Positions 25,239-35,057 are shown, counted from the first letter of the stretch. The stretch: DNA of 64,000 bases from Halobacteriovoraceae bacterium (GCA_020635135.1 JACKAJ010000015.1:124001-188000); one strand, 5' to 3'. Program-made: numbers and translations. Notes: generated by a model from the letters alone, not told the origin.

Positions 25239-27884
25239 TTAGTTGGGATCTTTCAAAAAATGATTACAATTTTTATAGAGAGTCTTCTTCCATTCTAAAA
25301 TTTCTTCCATCTCTAACTCTCGAGAACCACCGGGGTACAAAATAAAATTCCTTGATTTACTTGAAGCTGTATCGTGATTGAAAAAAAGTGCCAATTTTAT
25401 TTTATCCCATTGGTCCATTTTCTTACTTAAGATTTTTTTGATTTCCTCAAAGTCTGCTTCGTTATTATCTGAGTAAGTCAACAAATGATATTTTCCTGCG
25501 CCCTTTCCATTCGGTGATTTCATTTCAATAAAATGCTCTTCAATTTTTTTCTTATTGAGAGAGCTTAGTCGCTCTTCAATAATTTTTTCAATGGCAACGG
25601 CACCACTGACTTTCCTAATATTCTTGGACTGAGGAATATTTTTGAGAATTTTGTTCTCCTTGAGAATTGAAAATAGCTTAAATGCCATTTCTGGATCGCG
25701 ATCTGTGACTAAAATAACATCTTCAGCTGAAGCTTTATTTTTCATGGCCCAGACAAATTCATTCCAAGCGTCCCCTCGCCAGTTGGTTTTATCGTTTTCT
25801 AAGAGCTTCTTTAAATATTCTTCATTAAAATCTTCTTCTTTGAGATTAAGCACATTGCCTTCAAGCTTAAAAATAAATTGAGTTTCCTGACCTTTGGGAT
25901 GAAAGTCTTCAATCTCTTCACCTAAATTGACAACAATATTCTGAAGTTTTTTATCCCCAACTTCTCTTCGAATTTCAGAGACCTCTTTTTTAATTTCTTC
26001 AAAATCCCCATCTTCCACTAAAAGTTTTTTAAGGCGATCTATATGATATTTCGCATTTTGTATTTTCTTTAAAATGTATCGATTCTTAGCCTCTATAACA
26101 TCGATAAGCGTTTTACCATCTTCTTTTGCCTGATAAGCCAAATAATCTACGGCCCCCTTCATCTTTTGCACTGACTTGGAATCGACCATAGCAAGAATTT
26201 GCTCATTATTGCTCTCGGCCCCATCGCTAAAATTAAAAGAGCCGCCTATAATCGAGGCCTCATTGGTCACAAGAACTTTGTGATGAACTTTTACTGAGAT
26301 CTCGAGAGGACTCTCATTAGTTCGAAAAGTAAAATTCCCAAATCCTGCACTTCCAGTAAAAACAGAATTATTTCTTAAACGATCTATATTTCTTTTTCCG
26401 AGTTCTTTAACCCACAGAGACTCTTCATCTTCCACATAAGTTTGAAGTCCAGTCATAGGATCTTCGGCCACTTTATAACCAATCATTTTCAAAAGTTCAG
26501 ACCAATCCATCGCTGCGAAAGGAGGATCTCCCACCACTTTAAAATCAATTTCTTTTTTACTGGCAATTCTCTCTTTGAGTTTTAAAAGAATCTCATCACT
26601 CAATTCATCAGATGACATAGCAAAAATAGCAATCGCTAACTGACTGCCATCTGATTTCCTCACCATGGTACCAATAAAGTTTTTATTGATATTATCCAAA
26701 GCTCCCTGGGGAGCAAAACTTAAAAAGAGCCTTAAATCAGAATTGGAATCAATGACTTTGAAAGCTCCACTAATGGGATATTCACTACCTCGCAGTCCCA
26801 TCTCCAGCGTATAATATGTTTGATGGCGAATAATATTGGCCAGCGCATAGCTATCAAAGATCACGCAATGGTTGGCATTGGGCTTGGCAAGCTTTCGCAG
26901 TTTTTCCTCTGCTATGAGCTCACCACTGTAATCAAAAATTTTGAGTTTACTGATATCACGACCGGCCAGATCACCATCGGGATGAATCCCTGAAGTTGTG
27001 AAATTCCCAGAAGAAAAAAGGGCCTTAGCCTTTTTAGGTTCCGTCCAATCAATCGCGATCATTTTTTGGTGATTGAGCCCAACTGAGTTGACTGCATAAG
27101 TCTCTATTCCCGCCTTTTGTAATTTTTGATAGATTGCTTTCGCTGTGACTTTGTGTTCGATAACACCGGCATCAATTCCGACTGTTACTTTGAGCCCCTG
27201 TTTTTTCTTTTTTATCAAGGCATCAGCTATTTCATCCAGATCAAAATCGTAGACATTGACGACTATTTCTTTTTCAGCACCATCAATAAACTCAACGATT
27301 CTTTTAAGAACGTTGTCTTCTTTTCGAACTGGAACTTCTTTTCCATCGATTTCCACGAAGTGGCTAAAGCGAGGGTGAGATTCATCGAGACTGGGGTCTA
27401 AAATTTCATGGGTAAAATAGAGTTTAGGTCTTCCAATATTTTCATCGATCACATAAGGCATAGTGGACTTAAAAACATTTTTAATTTCTTCTTGAATATT
27501 ATTAGCTTCTACAATTTCTTTAAATTGTACTTTAAACTTATCACGAAGCGATTCATCCACTTCTTGTGTAGCATCTAGAACTTTTGAAGCATAACTTACT
27601 AGAAGTTTTTCAATTTCAGTGTGTTTGTCGAGAATCGCCAAGAGTTGTGTTTCTGTTAAATTTTTGTAGACGTCTTCAGGAATATCGTATGTTTTTATTT
27701 CTTCTTCAGTAAAAGAGATGTGTTCACTAAAGACTTCAGAGAGAAAATTCATAACCCGCTCTTCTTTGATCACTCTGCGGACCAGAGCAAATTTCTCTGT
27801 CAGATTTAATCCGGCCCATGCTTGAACGTTGAAAAGCACTGCCCAGCAGATAAAAAATAAGAACTTTCGTTGAATGAATTTCAT
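25239..27884 (-). CDS. Secreted PLD-family protein with degenerate HAD-like C-terminus
   Basis: 881-residue exported protein. Signal peptide at the N-terminus (FLFFICWAVLFNVQAWA). Two PLD-like modules: the first has a complete HxKxxxxD motif, HQKMIAID, followed by LFSSGNFTTSG; the second has HHKVLVTN, with asparagine in place of aspartate, followed by GGSFNFSDGAESNNEQ. A coiled segment follows (about 600-660). Near residue 690, FIFKLEGNVLN and the later VILVTDRDPEMA resemble HAD motifs I and II with the acidic residues of motif I replaced. It may cut phospholipid or nucleic acid phosphodiesters outside the cell. ATG 27884 is preferred to the GTG three bases before it. Confidence 0.75.
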   Translation of the reverse strand: MKFIQRKFLFFICWAVLFNVQAWAGLNLTEKFALVRRVIKEERVMNFLSEVFSEHISFTEEEIKTYDIPEDVYKNLTETQLLAILDKHTEIEKLLVSYASKVLDATQEVDESLRDKFKVQFKEIVEANNIQEEIKNVFKSTMPYVIDENIGRPKLYFTHEILDPSLDESHPRFSHFVEIDGKEVPVRKEDNVLKRIVEFIDGAEKEIVVNVYDFDLDEIADALIKKKKQGLKVTVGIDAGVIEHKVTAKAIYQKLQKAGIETYAVNSVGLNHQKMIAIDWTEPKKAKALFSSGNFTTSGIHPDGDLAGRDISKLKIFDYSGELIAEEKLRKLAKPNANHCVIFDSYALANIIRHQTYYTLEMGLRGSEYPISGAFKVIDSNSDLRLFLSFAPQGALDNINKNFIGTMVRKSDGSQLAIAIFAMSSDELSDEILLKLKERIASKKEIDFKVVGDPPFAAMDWSELLKMIGYKVAEDPMTGLQTYVEDEESLWVKELGKRNIDRLRNNSVFTGSAGFGNFTFRTNESPLEISVKVHHKVLVTNEASIIGGSFNFSDGAESNNEQILAMVDSKSVQKMKGAVDYLAYQAKEDGKTLIDVIEAKNRYILKKIQNAKYHIDRLKKLLVEDGDFEEIKKEVSEIRREVGDKKLQNIVVNLGEEIEDFHPKGQETQFIFKLEGNVLNLKEEDFNEEYLKKLLENDKTNWRGDAWNEFVWAMKNKASAEDVILVTDRDPEMAFKLFSILKENKILKNIPQSKNIRKVSGAVAIEKIIEERLSSLNKKKIEEHFIEMKSPNGKGAGKYHLLTYSDNNEADFEEIKKILSKKMDQWDKIKLALFFNHDTASSKSRNFILYPGGSRELEMEEILEWKKTLYKNCNHFLKDPN

Positions 27885-27941
27885 CACTTATTTTATCGGA
27901 TAAAAAAAATTGAGGGCCAAGAACTAAAACCGTAAAGATCT

Positions 27942-29024
27942 TTATTGCCGGATCTCTGAGAAGTTTTGAGAGGAGTAGAGATGGAAGGCTTTTTCTTGCA
28001 TCTCAAGCGACCAAGAATGCAGCAACCGATACAATTGCTCGGAATTAATTTCATCAATTCCCAACTTACGAGCAATTTCTTTTCTTGCTTCTAGAGAACT
28101 CAAAAAACGCTCATAACTTAAAGATGTTAACTTATTTTTAAATTTATGGTGGGCAACTTGATCAATCAGCTCGAGCCGTTTGGCCACGAGTTCATAAATT
28201 CGCTGGTCTATTTCATCAATTTTTTTTCGGAGAACTTCAAGTTCTACACTTGGCCCTTGATCACTCGACCTCAGTTGAAGACTCTGCAATAGATTTTGGA
28301 ATTCAGAAAAATTAAGCTGTTGCTTACTATCAGTTAAAGCGCCCTCTGGACTAGGGTGAACTTCAACCATCAAACCGTCAAAATTAAGATCCATCGCCAT
28401 TTGAGAAATCTCTGGAACGTATTGTCTCAATCCAGCGATATGGCTGGGATCACACAACAGTTTCATCCCAGGAAATATTTTTTTTAGTTCTAGTGGAATT
28501 TCCCAAAAGGGATCGTTTCGCAATTTTTTTTCATAGAAATGACTAAAGCCACGATGCACGGCCACGATCTCTTGGACTTTTGATTTTCTCACTCTTTCAA
28601 TGGCCCCAACCCATTGAGAAAGATCGGGAGTCATAGGGTTTTTTACAAAAACTAGTTGCGCTTTATTTTCAAAACTTTGAACAATTTCATTGACGGCAAA
28701 GGGGTTGATTGTCGTTCTAGCGCCCAACCAAAAATTTTTAATACCTGCTTCGAAACACTTTTCAACATGCTTGGGATGGGCCACTTCAACGATGGGAGTA
28801 ATGCCCATTTCTTTTTGAATGCGGGCAAGCCAAGGAAGGGCCAACTCACCATGGCCTTCGAATTCATCTGGTCTGGTTCGTGGCTTCCAAAGACCACTGC
28901 GCAAGTAGTGAAGCCCCTGAGATTTGAGCAATTCGGCCATTTCTTGCAGCATACTCTCAGATTCAGCACTACATGGTCCTGCTACAATCATCTTGTTTTG
29001 GAGGATACTTGCTCCCTGCGCCAT
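27942..29024 (-). CDS. Bifunctional DAHP synthase (type I-beta) / chorismate mutase
   Basis: 360-residue fusion. Residues 1-260 are a type I-beta DAHP synthase that condenses phosphoenolpyruvate and erythrose-4-phosphate; IVAGPCSAES, SGLWKPRTRPDEFEG, NFWLGARTTINPF, VHRGFS and LLCDPSHIAG are all visible. Residues ~265-350 are an AroQ-type chorismate mutase (VLRKKIDEIDQRIYELVAKR). The fusion couples entry to the shikimate pathway with the first step to Phe/Tyr and usually provides prephenate feedback. It is divergent from aroEKBC, with 92 bp between the starts. AAAGGG precedes the ATG by four bases. Confidence 0.93.
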   Translation of the reverse strand: MAQGASILQNKMIVAGPCSAESESMLQEMAELLKSQGLHYLRSGLWKPRTRPDEFEGHGELALPWLARIQKEMGITPIVEVAHPKHVEKCFEAGIKNFWLGARTTINPFAVNEIVQSFENKAQLVFVKNPMTPDLSQWVGAIERVRKSKVQEIVAVHRGFSHFYEKKLRNDPFWEIPLELKKIFPGMKLLCDPSHIAGLRQYVPEISQMAMDLNFDGLMVEVHPSPEGALTDSKQQLNFSEFQNLLQSLQLRSSDQGPSVELEVLRKKIDEIDQRIYELVAKRLELIDQVAHHKFKNKLTSLSYERFLSSLEARKEIARKLGIDEINSEQLYRLLHSWSLEMQEKAFHLYSSQNFSEIRQ

Positions 29025-29116
29025 TTTTCCCTTTCTAATGCAATTCGTAGTAAAACAATTTCTCTAACTGTGATATAGCCATCTCTAACCGAAACTTAGA
29101 GGAAGCGTCAACTGCT

Positions 29117-29938
29117 ATGAAAAAGATCTTTAAGGCTTGCTTAATTGGAGGGCAAACGAGTCATAGTCTCTCGCCCGCTATTTATAGCGAGCTTATTAAT
29201 AGATTTGACCTACCTCTCACTTATGAGTTGATATCAATTCCCCCAGAGAAATTGCAAACTCTTCTTCCTTATTACTTGCGAGAATTTCAAGGGATTAACA
29301 TAACAACACCCTATAAAAGAGAAGTTTTTGATTCTTTAAAAAAAATTGATAATGCTGTTTTCGATCATCAAGCTGAGAGGATTGGAAATTGCAATACACT
29401 TCTCTGTGATCTTCCCGAAAAAATTACGGTTCACAATACTGACTATGATGGGATTGTAGCCTGTCTTTCATCTTTTGCTGAAGAGCTTAAAGATCAAAAT
29501 GTCTTTATCTATGGGGCCGGTGATGTGGTTAGCACTCTCATCTACTGTTTACAGGATTTAGGAGTTAGTAAGATGACAGTTTATAATCGAGGCCATAGAA
29601 AAATGCCTGAAGAAAATATCGAATTTCTCACTTGGGATCAATATGCTGGTCAGATTCAAGGTGCTCGACTTATCATCAATGCAACTCCGCCAGGAATTTT
29701 TAATCTCGAAGTCCCTCACTTAAATGAAGTTGGATCTCAATCACTGATTTTTGATCTCAACTATCATCGTGAAAACTCAAATTTCTATCACTTTTCACAA
29801 AATAAAAATCTGACATATATCGATGGGTTGAAAATGCTTATCTGGCAAGCTTTAAGAAATATTGAAGTTTGGTTTGATTTTACGATGAATAACAAGCAAT
29901 TAGTCGCTGAGGAAATTGAACATGCCTTTTTCAACTGA
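29117..29938 (+). CDS. aroE: Shikimate dehydrogenase
   Basis: NADP-linked reduction of 3-dehydroshikimate. 273 residues. Seen: substrate motif SHSLSPAIY, catalytic lysine in NITTPYKRE, NTDYDG, and the Rossmann segment IYGAGDVVSTLIYCL. NINATPPG sits in the expected late position. First gene of a tightly overlapping aroE-aroK-aroB-aroC run; the aroK start lies inside its end. AGAGGA is about 12 bases before the ATG, a long spacing. Confidence 0.92.
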   Translation: MKKIFKACLIGGQTSHSLSPAIYSELINRFDLPLTYELISIPPEKLQTLLPYYLREFQGINITTPYKREVFDSLKKIDNAVFDHQAERIGNCNTLLCDLPEKITVHNTDYDGIVACLSSFAEELKDQNVFIYGAGDVVSTLIYCLQDLGVSKMTVYNRGHRKMPEENIEFLTWDQYAGQIQGARLIINATPPGIFNLEVPHLNEVGSQSLIFDLNYHRENSNFYHFSQNKNLTYIDGLKMLIWQALRNIEVWFDFTMNNKQLVAEEIEHAFFN

Positions 29939-30440
29939 TCGACGACCACTCGCTCTTATTGGGTTTATGGGAGCAGGGAAGACTACGCTCCTCCAAGAAC
30001 TCAGTCGTCATTGGGATTTAACTGGAATCGATCTCGATCACTATATTGAACAAAAACAAGGCTTGAGTATTGCGAAACTTGTAGAAAAAGAAGGCTGGGA
30101 ATACTTTCGAAATCTCGAATATATAAGCTTACAAGAAATTCTCAATTTTCAAAACATTGATATGCTTGCTCTCGGTGGTGGGACTCTCCAGCATACCCCT
30201 TCACGAAAACTCGTGATGAAAAACTTTAGAACGCTTTACCTCGATGTTTCTCTTAACACTTTAGAAAAAAGACTCAAGGATTCTCACGCCTCTCGTCCAT
30301 TATTGAGAACTCAAAGCCTTGAAAAGCTCTACCAAGAACGGTATCCCTTTTATCAAAAATGCCAATTTCATAAAAACATTGAAGGGCTTACAATGGCCCA
30401 ACTCTCTGAGAACGTTTATCATGATTACTTTGAATACTAA
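29922..30440 (+). CDS. aroK: Shikimate kinase
   Basis: 172-residue P-loop kinase phosphorylating shikimate on O3. Seen: Walker A GFMGAGKTT, GIDLDHYIEQ with the substrate aspartate, GWEYFRNLE with the substrate arginine, and LALGGGTLQ. HASRPLLR matches the lid region. ATG 29922 is chosen because TGAGGA lies eight bases upstream; TTG 29916 is too close. It overlaps aroE by 17 bp and aroB by 20 bp. Confidence 0.92.
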   Translation: MPFSTDRRPLALIGFMGAGKTTLLQELSRHWDLTGIDLDHYIEQKQGLSIAKLVEKEGWEYFRNLEYISLQEILNFQNIDMLALGGGTLQHTPSRKLVMKNFRTLYLDVSLNTLEKRLKDSHASRPLLRTQSLEKLYQERYPFYQKCQFHKNIEGLTMAQLSENVYHDYFEY

Positions 30441-31431
30441 ATCACAACACATTTACTTAGAAAATAGAGAAGAACTCAAAAGTACTCTTGAGTCGCTCTA
30501 TGAAAGTAAACCTTCTGTCGTCATCTTCTGTGATAAAAATATTGAAGATTTGAGCTTTCTTCCTCAAACTCTTCAAAAACATGTCAAAAGAATAAAGGCC
30601 AGTGAAAAACTTAAAAGTTTTAAAAACATAAAAAAAATTTATCAATATCTCCAAAAGATAAAAGCAACTCGCCACACTCACCTTCTTTTGATTGGAGGAG
30701 GATCTCTTATCGATGCCCTTGGTTTTGTCGCTTCAACATATTTAAGAGGAATCCCTTATTCCACTATTCCAACGACACTTCTCGCCCAAGTCGACAGTGC
30801 GCTGGGAGGAAAAACCGCTATTAATCTCGCAGGAAAAAATCTGGTTGGGAGCTTTTATTGGCCAGAGCAGGTTCTTATTTGCTCTGAATTCCTCAACACA
30901 CTTCCAGATCGAGAAATAACTTCAGGTTTAGGAGAATGTTTCAAGTATGCACTGTTACTGAAAGAACCCTTCAATAAAGAAATCTCTCTCGATACGCTAA
31001 AAAAATACGGTAACTTTAAATCTCAAATTGTAGAAAAGGATCCATTCGATTCCAAAGGAATGAGAGAAGTGCTCAACTTAGGTCACACTCTGGCCCATGC
31101 ACTTGAAAAGGTAGAGGGTTTTGAAAAATGGCGCCACGGGGAAGCCGTATTGCGGGGAATTCATTTTAACATGTTTCTATCCATGAAACTGAATCTCATT
31201 TCAATCGAGCAATTTGATAAACTCGTAAGCTCCCTAGCAAATTTTGAAATTCCCCACCTTTCTCTTCACACTTCAATCGGAAAACTTACAAAATCGATGC
31301 AAAAAGATAAAAAGAATCACAATAATCATATAAGCATTTTGCTTTTTAATAAGACCCTTGATATTGAAAAATTCCTCATTGAGAGAAAGGAATTAAAAAG
31401 GTATCTAAAAGAATATGTACGAAATTATTAA
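30421..31431 (+). CDS. aroB: 3-dehydroquinate synthase
   Basis: 336 residues, slightly short for the family (about 350-360). Cyclises DAHP to 3-dehydroquinate using NAD+ and a divalent metal. Seen: LLIGGGSLIDALGFVAS, YSTIPTTLLAQVDSALGGKTAIN, GLGECFKYALL (metal glutamate), NLGHTLAHALE and WRHGEAV (metal histidines). The frame is open further upstream, but ATG 30421 gives the expected N-terminus and coupling to aroK. Overlaps aroC by 17 bp. Confidence 0.92.
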   Translation: MITLNTKSQHIYLENREELKSTLESLYESKPSVVIFCDKNIEDLSFLPQTLQKHVKRIKASEKLKSFKNIKKIYQYLQKIKATRHTHLLLIGGGSLIDALGFVASTYLRGIPYSTIPTTLLAQVDSALGGKTAINLAGKNLVGSFYWPEQVLICSEFLNTLPDREITSGLGECFKYALLLKEPFNKEISLDTLKKYGNFKSQIVEKDPFDSKGMREVLNLGHTLAHALEKVEGFEKWRHGEAVLRGIHFNMFLSMKLNLISIEQFDKLVSSLANFEIPHLSLHTSIGKLTKSMQKDKKNHNNHISILLFNKTLDIEKFLIERKELKRYLKEYVRNY

Positions 31432-32509
31432 CGGTCCCATTCGCATGAGCACTGCCGGTGAATCCCACGGTCTTGGCTATACGGTCATCATCGAAGGACT
31501 CCCTTCACAGATAAAAATGAGTGAGGAAGAAATTTTCATGGAGCTCAAAAGAAGGCGACCCGGAAAAGGCGTCGCTTCAAGCGCCAGGGTTGAAAGTGAT
31601 CGTCCCCAAGTCCTTGCAGGATTATTCGAAGGCCAAACAACCGGAGCCCCGGTTTGCGTTTTTGTTCCCAATAGCGATGCCAAGTCTCAGGATTACGACA
31701 ATCTCAAGAACACTTTTCGCCCCGGACACAGTGATTACTCTTATTTTACCAAATACGGAGTGCGCGATCATCGGGGGGGAGGTCGCAGCAGCGCCCGAGA
31801 AACTCTGACCCGCATGATTGGCAATGCCTTTTTCAAGAAGATTTTAGAGCATCAAAAAATTAATGTTCAATCATTTTGTACTCGCATTGGTGACTTCCAA
31901 GTCACGACCGCGAATCTTTTTTCTATGACACCCAAAGATTACGAAAATCCCTTCCTCTTCGCCGATAACAAGCAAATTGTGAATCTTGAAAAATATCTTG
32001 AAGAACTAAAAGAAGATGGAAATTCCATTGGAGGGCAATGCACTGTCATTGCCAATATCCCCGCAGGACTCGGGGGATCTTTTGAAAACTCACTCAAGGC
32101 CAAACTTGCTTACTCCCTTTATACGATCCCTGCCGTTTATGCAGTAGAATTTGGAAGTGGAACAAAGGCCAGTTATCTTAAAGGAAGTCAGCACAACGAT
32201 CCAATGAGTGTCAAAGATTCTCAAGTGAGCTTTGAGCAAAATAATCATGGAGGTATTCTCGGGGGAATTTCAACAGGAGCCCCTCTGCATATTACGATAA
32301 CAGTAAAAGCCCCTTCATCAATTTCCAAGTCTCAAAAAATGCTATCAGAAAGCGACGTTGGGGGCTTTAAAGAAGTACAAAAAAGTATTTCAGGAAGACA
32401 CGATGCTTGTCTTTTGCCACGTTTTTGCCCTATCGCTGAGGCGATGGTCAATTTCGTGCTCGCCAATGAAGTGTTGATTAGTCGATACTCAAGTCTGAAT
32501 AATCTTTAA
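31415..32509 (+). CDS. aroC: Chorismate synthase
   Basis: 364 residues, normal length. FMN-dependent trans-elimination giving chorismate, the last common step. Seen: STAGESHGLGY, RPGHSDYSYFTKYG, DHRGGGRSSARETLTR, NHGGILGGISTGAP and GRHDACLLPRFCPIAEAM. Last gene of the overlapping aro run. The 3' end overlaps the convergent Fic gene by 32 bp, leaving no intergenic terminator. Confidence 0.95.
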   Translation: MYEIINGPIRMSTAGESHGLGYTVIIEGLPSQIKMSEEEIFMELKRRRPGKGVASSARVESDRPQVLAGLFEGQTTGAPVCVFVPNSDAKSQDYDNLKNTFRPGHSDYSYFTKYGVRDHRGGGRSSARETLTRMIGNAFFKKILEHQKINVQSFCTRIGDFQVTTANLFSMTPKDYENPFLFADNKQIVNLEKYLEELKEDGNSIGGQCTVIANIPAGLGGSFENSLKAKLAYSLYTIPAVYAVEFGSGTKASYLKGSQHNDPMSVKDSQVSFEQNNHGGILGGISTGAPLHITITVKAPSSISKSQKMLSESDVGGFKEVQKSISGRHDACLLPRFCPIAEAMVNFVLANEVLISRYSSLNNL

Positions 32510-34889
32510 CATAGACATCGTCGTAGAAATCTTTAATTAATTTTAAATCCTCAGCTGAGAGGGCACTCTCATCAAAGCTAAAATCTTCTTCTTTAAATTT
32601 CTTAAATATTTTCAGAGGACTTTGATAATCTTTGACAACAATTTCATACTGTTTATACCAGCCTGACGCCGTATTATCCAAGGCTTCATGACGAGGGATT
32701 TTGACAACATAAAGAAGATATTCTGAATCACTAATGGCCTGAAAAGGAAAATTCCCATAATTATTGATATACTGATCAGGCCTTGTACTAAAAGAAACCC
32801 CTTCTTTACCTTCATCATTAAGAGCTTGAAGATAAAGATCGATAAATGTTCGCTGGAACTCTTCATCCACTCCACGAAAATCATACCTACTTTTAGAAAA
32901 TCTCTCAATGAAGCGAGCCAATTTCGCATCATTGGGATTTTTTTCAGCACGCTTTTTGAGATAAGTGAAAAGCTTTTCCTTGAAAGGAATTCTCGCCAAT
33001 AAGTCTTTAACGTCCGCTTCGCTCACAAAACCGATATACTTTGAGAGATCCAAGTCAGAGCGCAATAGATAGATATCGTAATTATACATTTTCATGGCCT
33101 GCTCAAATGTTTCTTCGCTTAAAGGAGTGTATTTGAGATATTCATTGACCAATTTTATTTTGGGAGTTTTTAAAAGAATTTGTTTTTTCTCAAGAGGGAG
33201 TTTATTAAACTCTGAATAAAATTCTTCTAGAATTTTTTTAGCCGCTTTGAATATTTTATTTCTCGATTCTCTGATAACAGATATATATTCAGGGAATTTA
33301 GCCCGGATTAATCTCTCCATATCAGAATAGAACAAATCAACCCTTTGATACTGACCAATCACTGTCCCTAGCCCCACTCTTCCACCACGATGGAAGGCCT
33401 GTTCAAAACTTGTAAATTGACCATTATTAGGAGAAAGGATAGCCATTACATTCTTTTCATCAATTCGAATTGATTCGAGAATGATATTTTTTTGCCATGG
33501 ATAAATATAAAGCTCCATACGATCATTGGCCTTGGCAATCACGTCATAATCAATTTTTTTGTATTCACCCTTATTGATAGCATTTCTTTGATAGGCATCT
33601 AGGAAATTAAGGTGGTCGCGAAAAACTTCCTCTTGAAACACTGAGTTCTTTCTTTTGTAGTGAGTTTTTTTGTCTTTCTCTGCTATTTTTATCACTTCAG
33701 GGCTGAACTCTCCGTTCATTCCATAGAGTAGATAGGTTTGATCGGCGATAGGATAAAATGTTTTTTCGTGAAGAATATGGGGAATTCCTTTATTATTGTA
33801 AAAGAATCCATCTTTAAAGAGAATAAAGCGTTCGTTGGCAATATAGACTTCACTATTCGCTCTTCCTGGAAAAATATTAACATTCACATTTTTAAAGTCT
33901 TCAAATTTTTTAATATAAGAACCATGATCTTTGAGCCCAACAGAAGGGACTGTTTTGTAAAGTTTCCGAGTCGTCATTTGCCTTTTCGTTTCTTTTCCTA
34001 ACTCAAAAGCTTTTAAGACTCCATCGGCAACCATTTTCACCCATTCATCTTCAGACACATAGAGATCAACGTTATGATTATCGACAATCGCTGGTGGATA
34101 CCCGAACTCGTAGAGAATTCTATTCATAATGAGGCGTGAAGTCCTTCCATTACCGTTATAAAAAGGATGAAGAGCGACAAAATCTCTTTGAAATTTTGCA
34201 GCTAAATATATGGGATGAACTTTGTCTTTATTCTCATTAAACCACTTGACGAGATTTTCCATTCCCTCTTTTACTTTTTTGCCAGATGGAAAAAGTATTA
34301 ATCCTCTTCTCTTGTCTTCAGAACTTAAAAAAGGAATTTCGATAAATTTAAGAAAGGGATTTTCTATAATTTGCTTATAGTCAGCCTCGGAAATAGGTGA
34401 TTTCAGAGGATGAAATCCAAAGTTACTAAAAGTTTTAAACTTACCAGCCTTCACAACAAATTGATTAATGATGGGTACGTGGGAGAGAAATTTTTCGTCT
34501 AAGCGATAGACACCTTTCATGATTATCCGGTGAAGATCTTGAATCATCCCTGTGCTCAATTCGAGTTGCCCTTGAGGAATTTTCATCAGCGTTTCAAAAC
34601 CTGTTTTATAAGCGCGATATTGCTTGAGTGAATTTTTGTACATATCGAGCGGGTGATAAGTTTCAATGAGAAGGTTATAAGTATTAGGATTGATGAAGCG
34701 CTTGTAAGCCAATTCATCATCAATCCAGCGTCGATAATAAATTTGCGGTTCATTGATTTTCCAAAAGCGCCGAGCTTTCTCTAAATCTCTCGCTATTTCT
34801 TCTTGAAGATACTGGTTACAATCAGCTGCAAAAAGCCCTAGCGAAAAAAACAAAAACAAATAAGAAATAAATTTTTGCCTGGTATTCAT
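32478..34889 (-). CDS. Secreted Fic-domain protein
   Basis: 803-residue exported protein. Signal peptide (KFISYLFLFFSLGLFAA). Fic domain at about residues 105-275 with LSTGMIQDLHRIIM, HPIYLAAKFQRDFVA and the complete active-site motif HPFYNGNGRTSR (His241). Most Fic enzymes transfer AMP to hydroxyl side chains of target proteins. The remaining ~500 residues are helical and unrecognised. I do not see the (S/T)xxxE(G/N) inhibitory helix. Start ATG 34889; an in-frame TTG at 34895 is possible. A signal peptide on a Fic enzyme is rare in bacteria; periplasmic or prey-directed action is inferred. Confidence 0.85.
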   Translation of the reverse strand: MNTRQKFISYLFLFFSLGLFAADCNQYLQEEIARDLEKARRFWKINEPQIYYRRWIDDELAYKRFINPNTYNLLIETYHPLDMYKNSLKQYRAYKTGFETLMKIPQGQLELSTGMIQDLHRIIMKGVYRLDEKFLSHVPIINQFVVKAGKFKTFSNFGFHPLKSPISEADYKQIIENPFLKFIEIPFLSSEDKRRGLILFPSGKKVKEGMENLVKWFNENKDKVHPIYLAAKFQRDFVALHPFYNGNGRTSRLIMNRILYEFGYPPAIVDNHNVDLYVSEDEWVKMVADGVLKAFELGKETKRQMTTRKLYKTVPSVGLKDHGSYIKKFEDFKNVNVNIFPGRANSEVYIANERFILFKDGFFYNNKGIPHILHEKTFYPIADQTYLLYGMNGEFSPEVIKIAEKDKKTHYKRKNSVFQEEVFRDHLNFLDAYQRNAINKGEYKKIDYDVIAKANDRMELYIYPWQKNIILESIRIDEKNVMAILSPNNGQFTSFEQAFHRGGRVGLGTVIGQYQRVDLFYSDMERLIRAKFPEYISVIRESRNKIFKAAKKILEEFYSEFNKLPLEKKQILLKTPKIKLVNEYLKYTPLSEETFEQAMKMYNYDIYLLRSDLDLSKYIGFVSEADVKDLLARIPFKEKLFTYLKKRAEKNPNDAKLARFIERFSKSRYDFRGVDEEFQRTFIDLYLQALNDEGKEGVSFSTRPDQYINNYGNFPFQAISDSEYLLYVVKIPRHEALDNTASGWYKQYEIVVKDYQSPLKIFKKFKEEDFSFDESALSAEDLKLIKDFYDDVYVKDYSDLSID

Positions 34890-34922
34890 GGCCAATTTCT
34901 CAATTTTATAAGTTATTCAGAC

Positions 34923-34949
34923 TTATCGACTTCTTGCGCCATTTCATTA
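34923..34949 (-). promoter_or_regulatory. Weak sigma-28-like element upstream of fic
   Basis: Minus strand TAATGAAA, 11-bp spacer, GTCGATAA. The -10-like box matches 7/8 of GCCGATAA, but the -35-like box is poor. It would start transcription about 20 bases before the ATG at 34889. Confidence 0.25.
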
Positions 34950-35057
34950 TATTTCGGGATTGCCCTATAGTTTTTATCTAGTTTATAACTCTCTGCTTGA
35001 TTTCTATTCGAAATAAACGAAATACATAAGCCAATGGTCAGTAGCAAAAAATATTAA

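Noticed and set aside
27885..27905. TTTTATCGGATAAAA palindrome with a CCGATAA on the minus strand before the PLD-family gene
   Set aside because: No TAAA-type box at the right distance, and it lies too close to the start codon. Probably an A/T-rich coincidence.
32478..34889. Fic gene as a toxin-antitoxin module
   Set aside because: There is no small antitoxin gene next to it, and the protein has a signal peptide and 803 residues, unlike Doc or FicT toxins.
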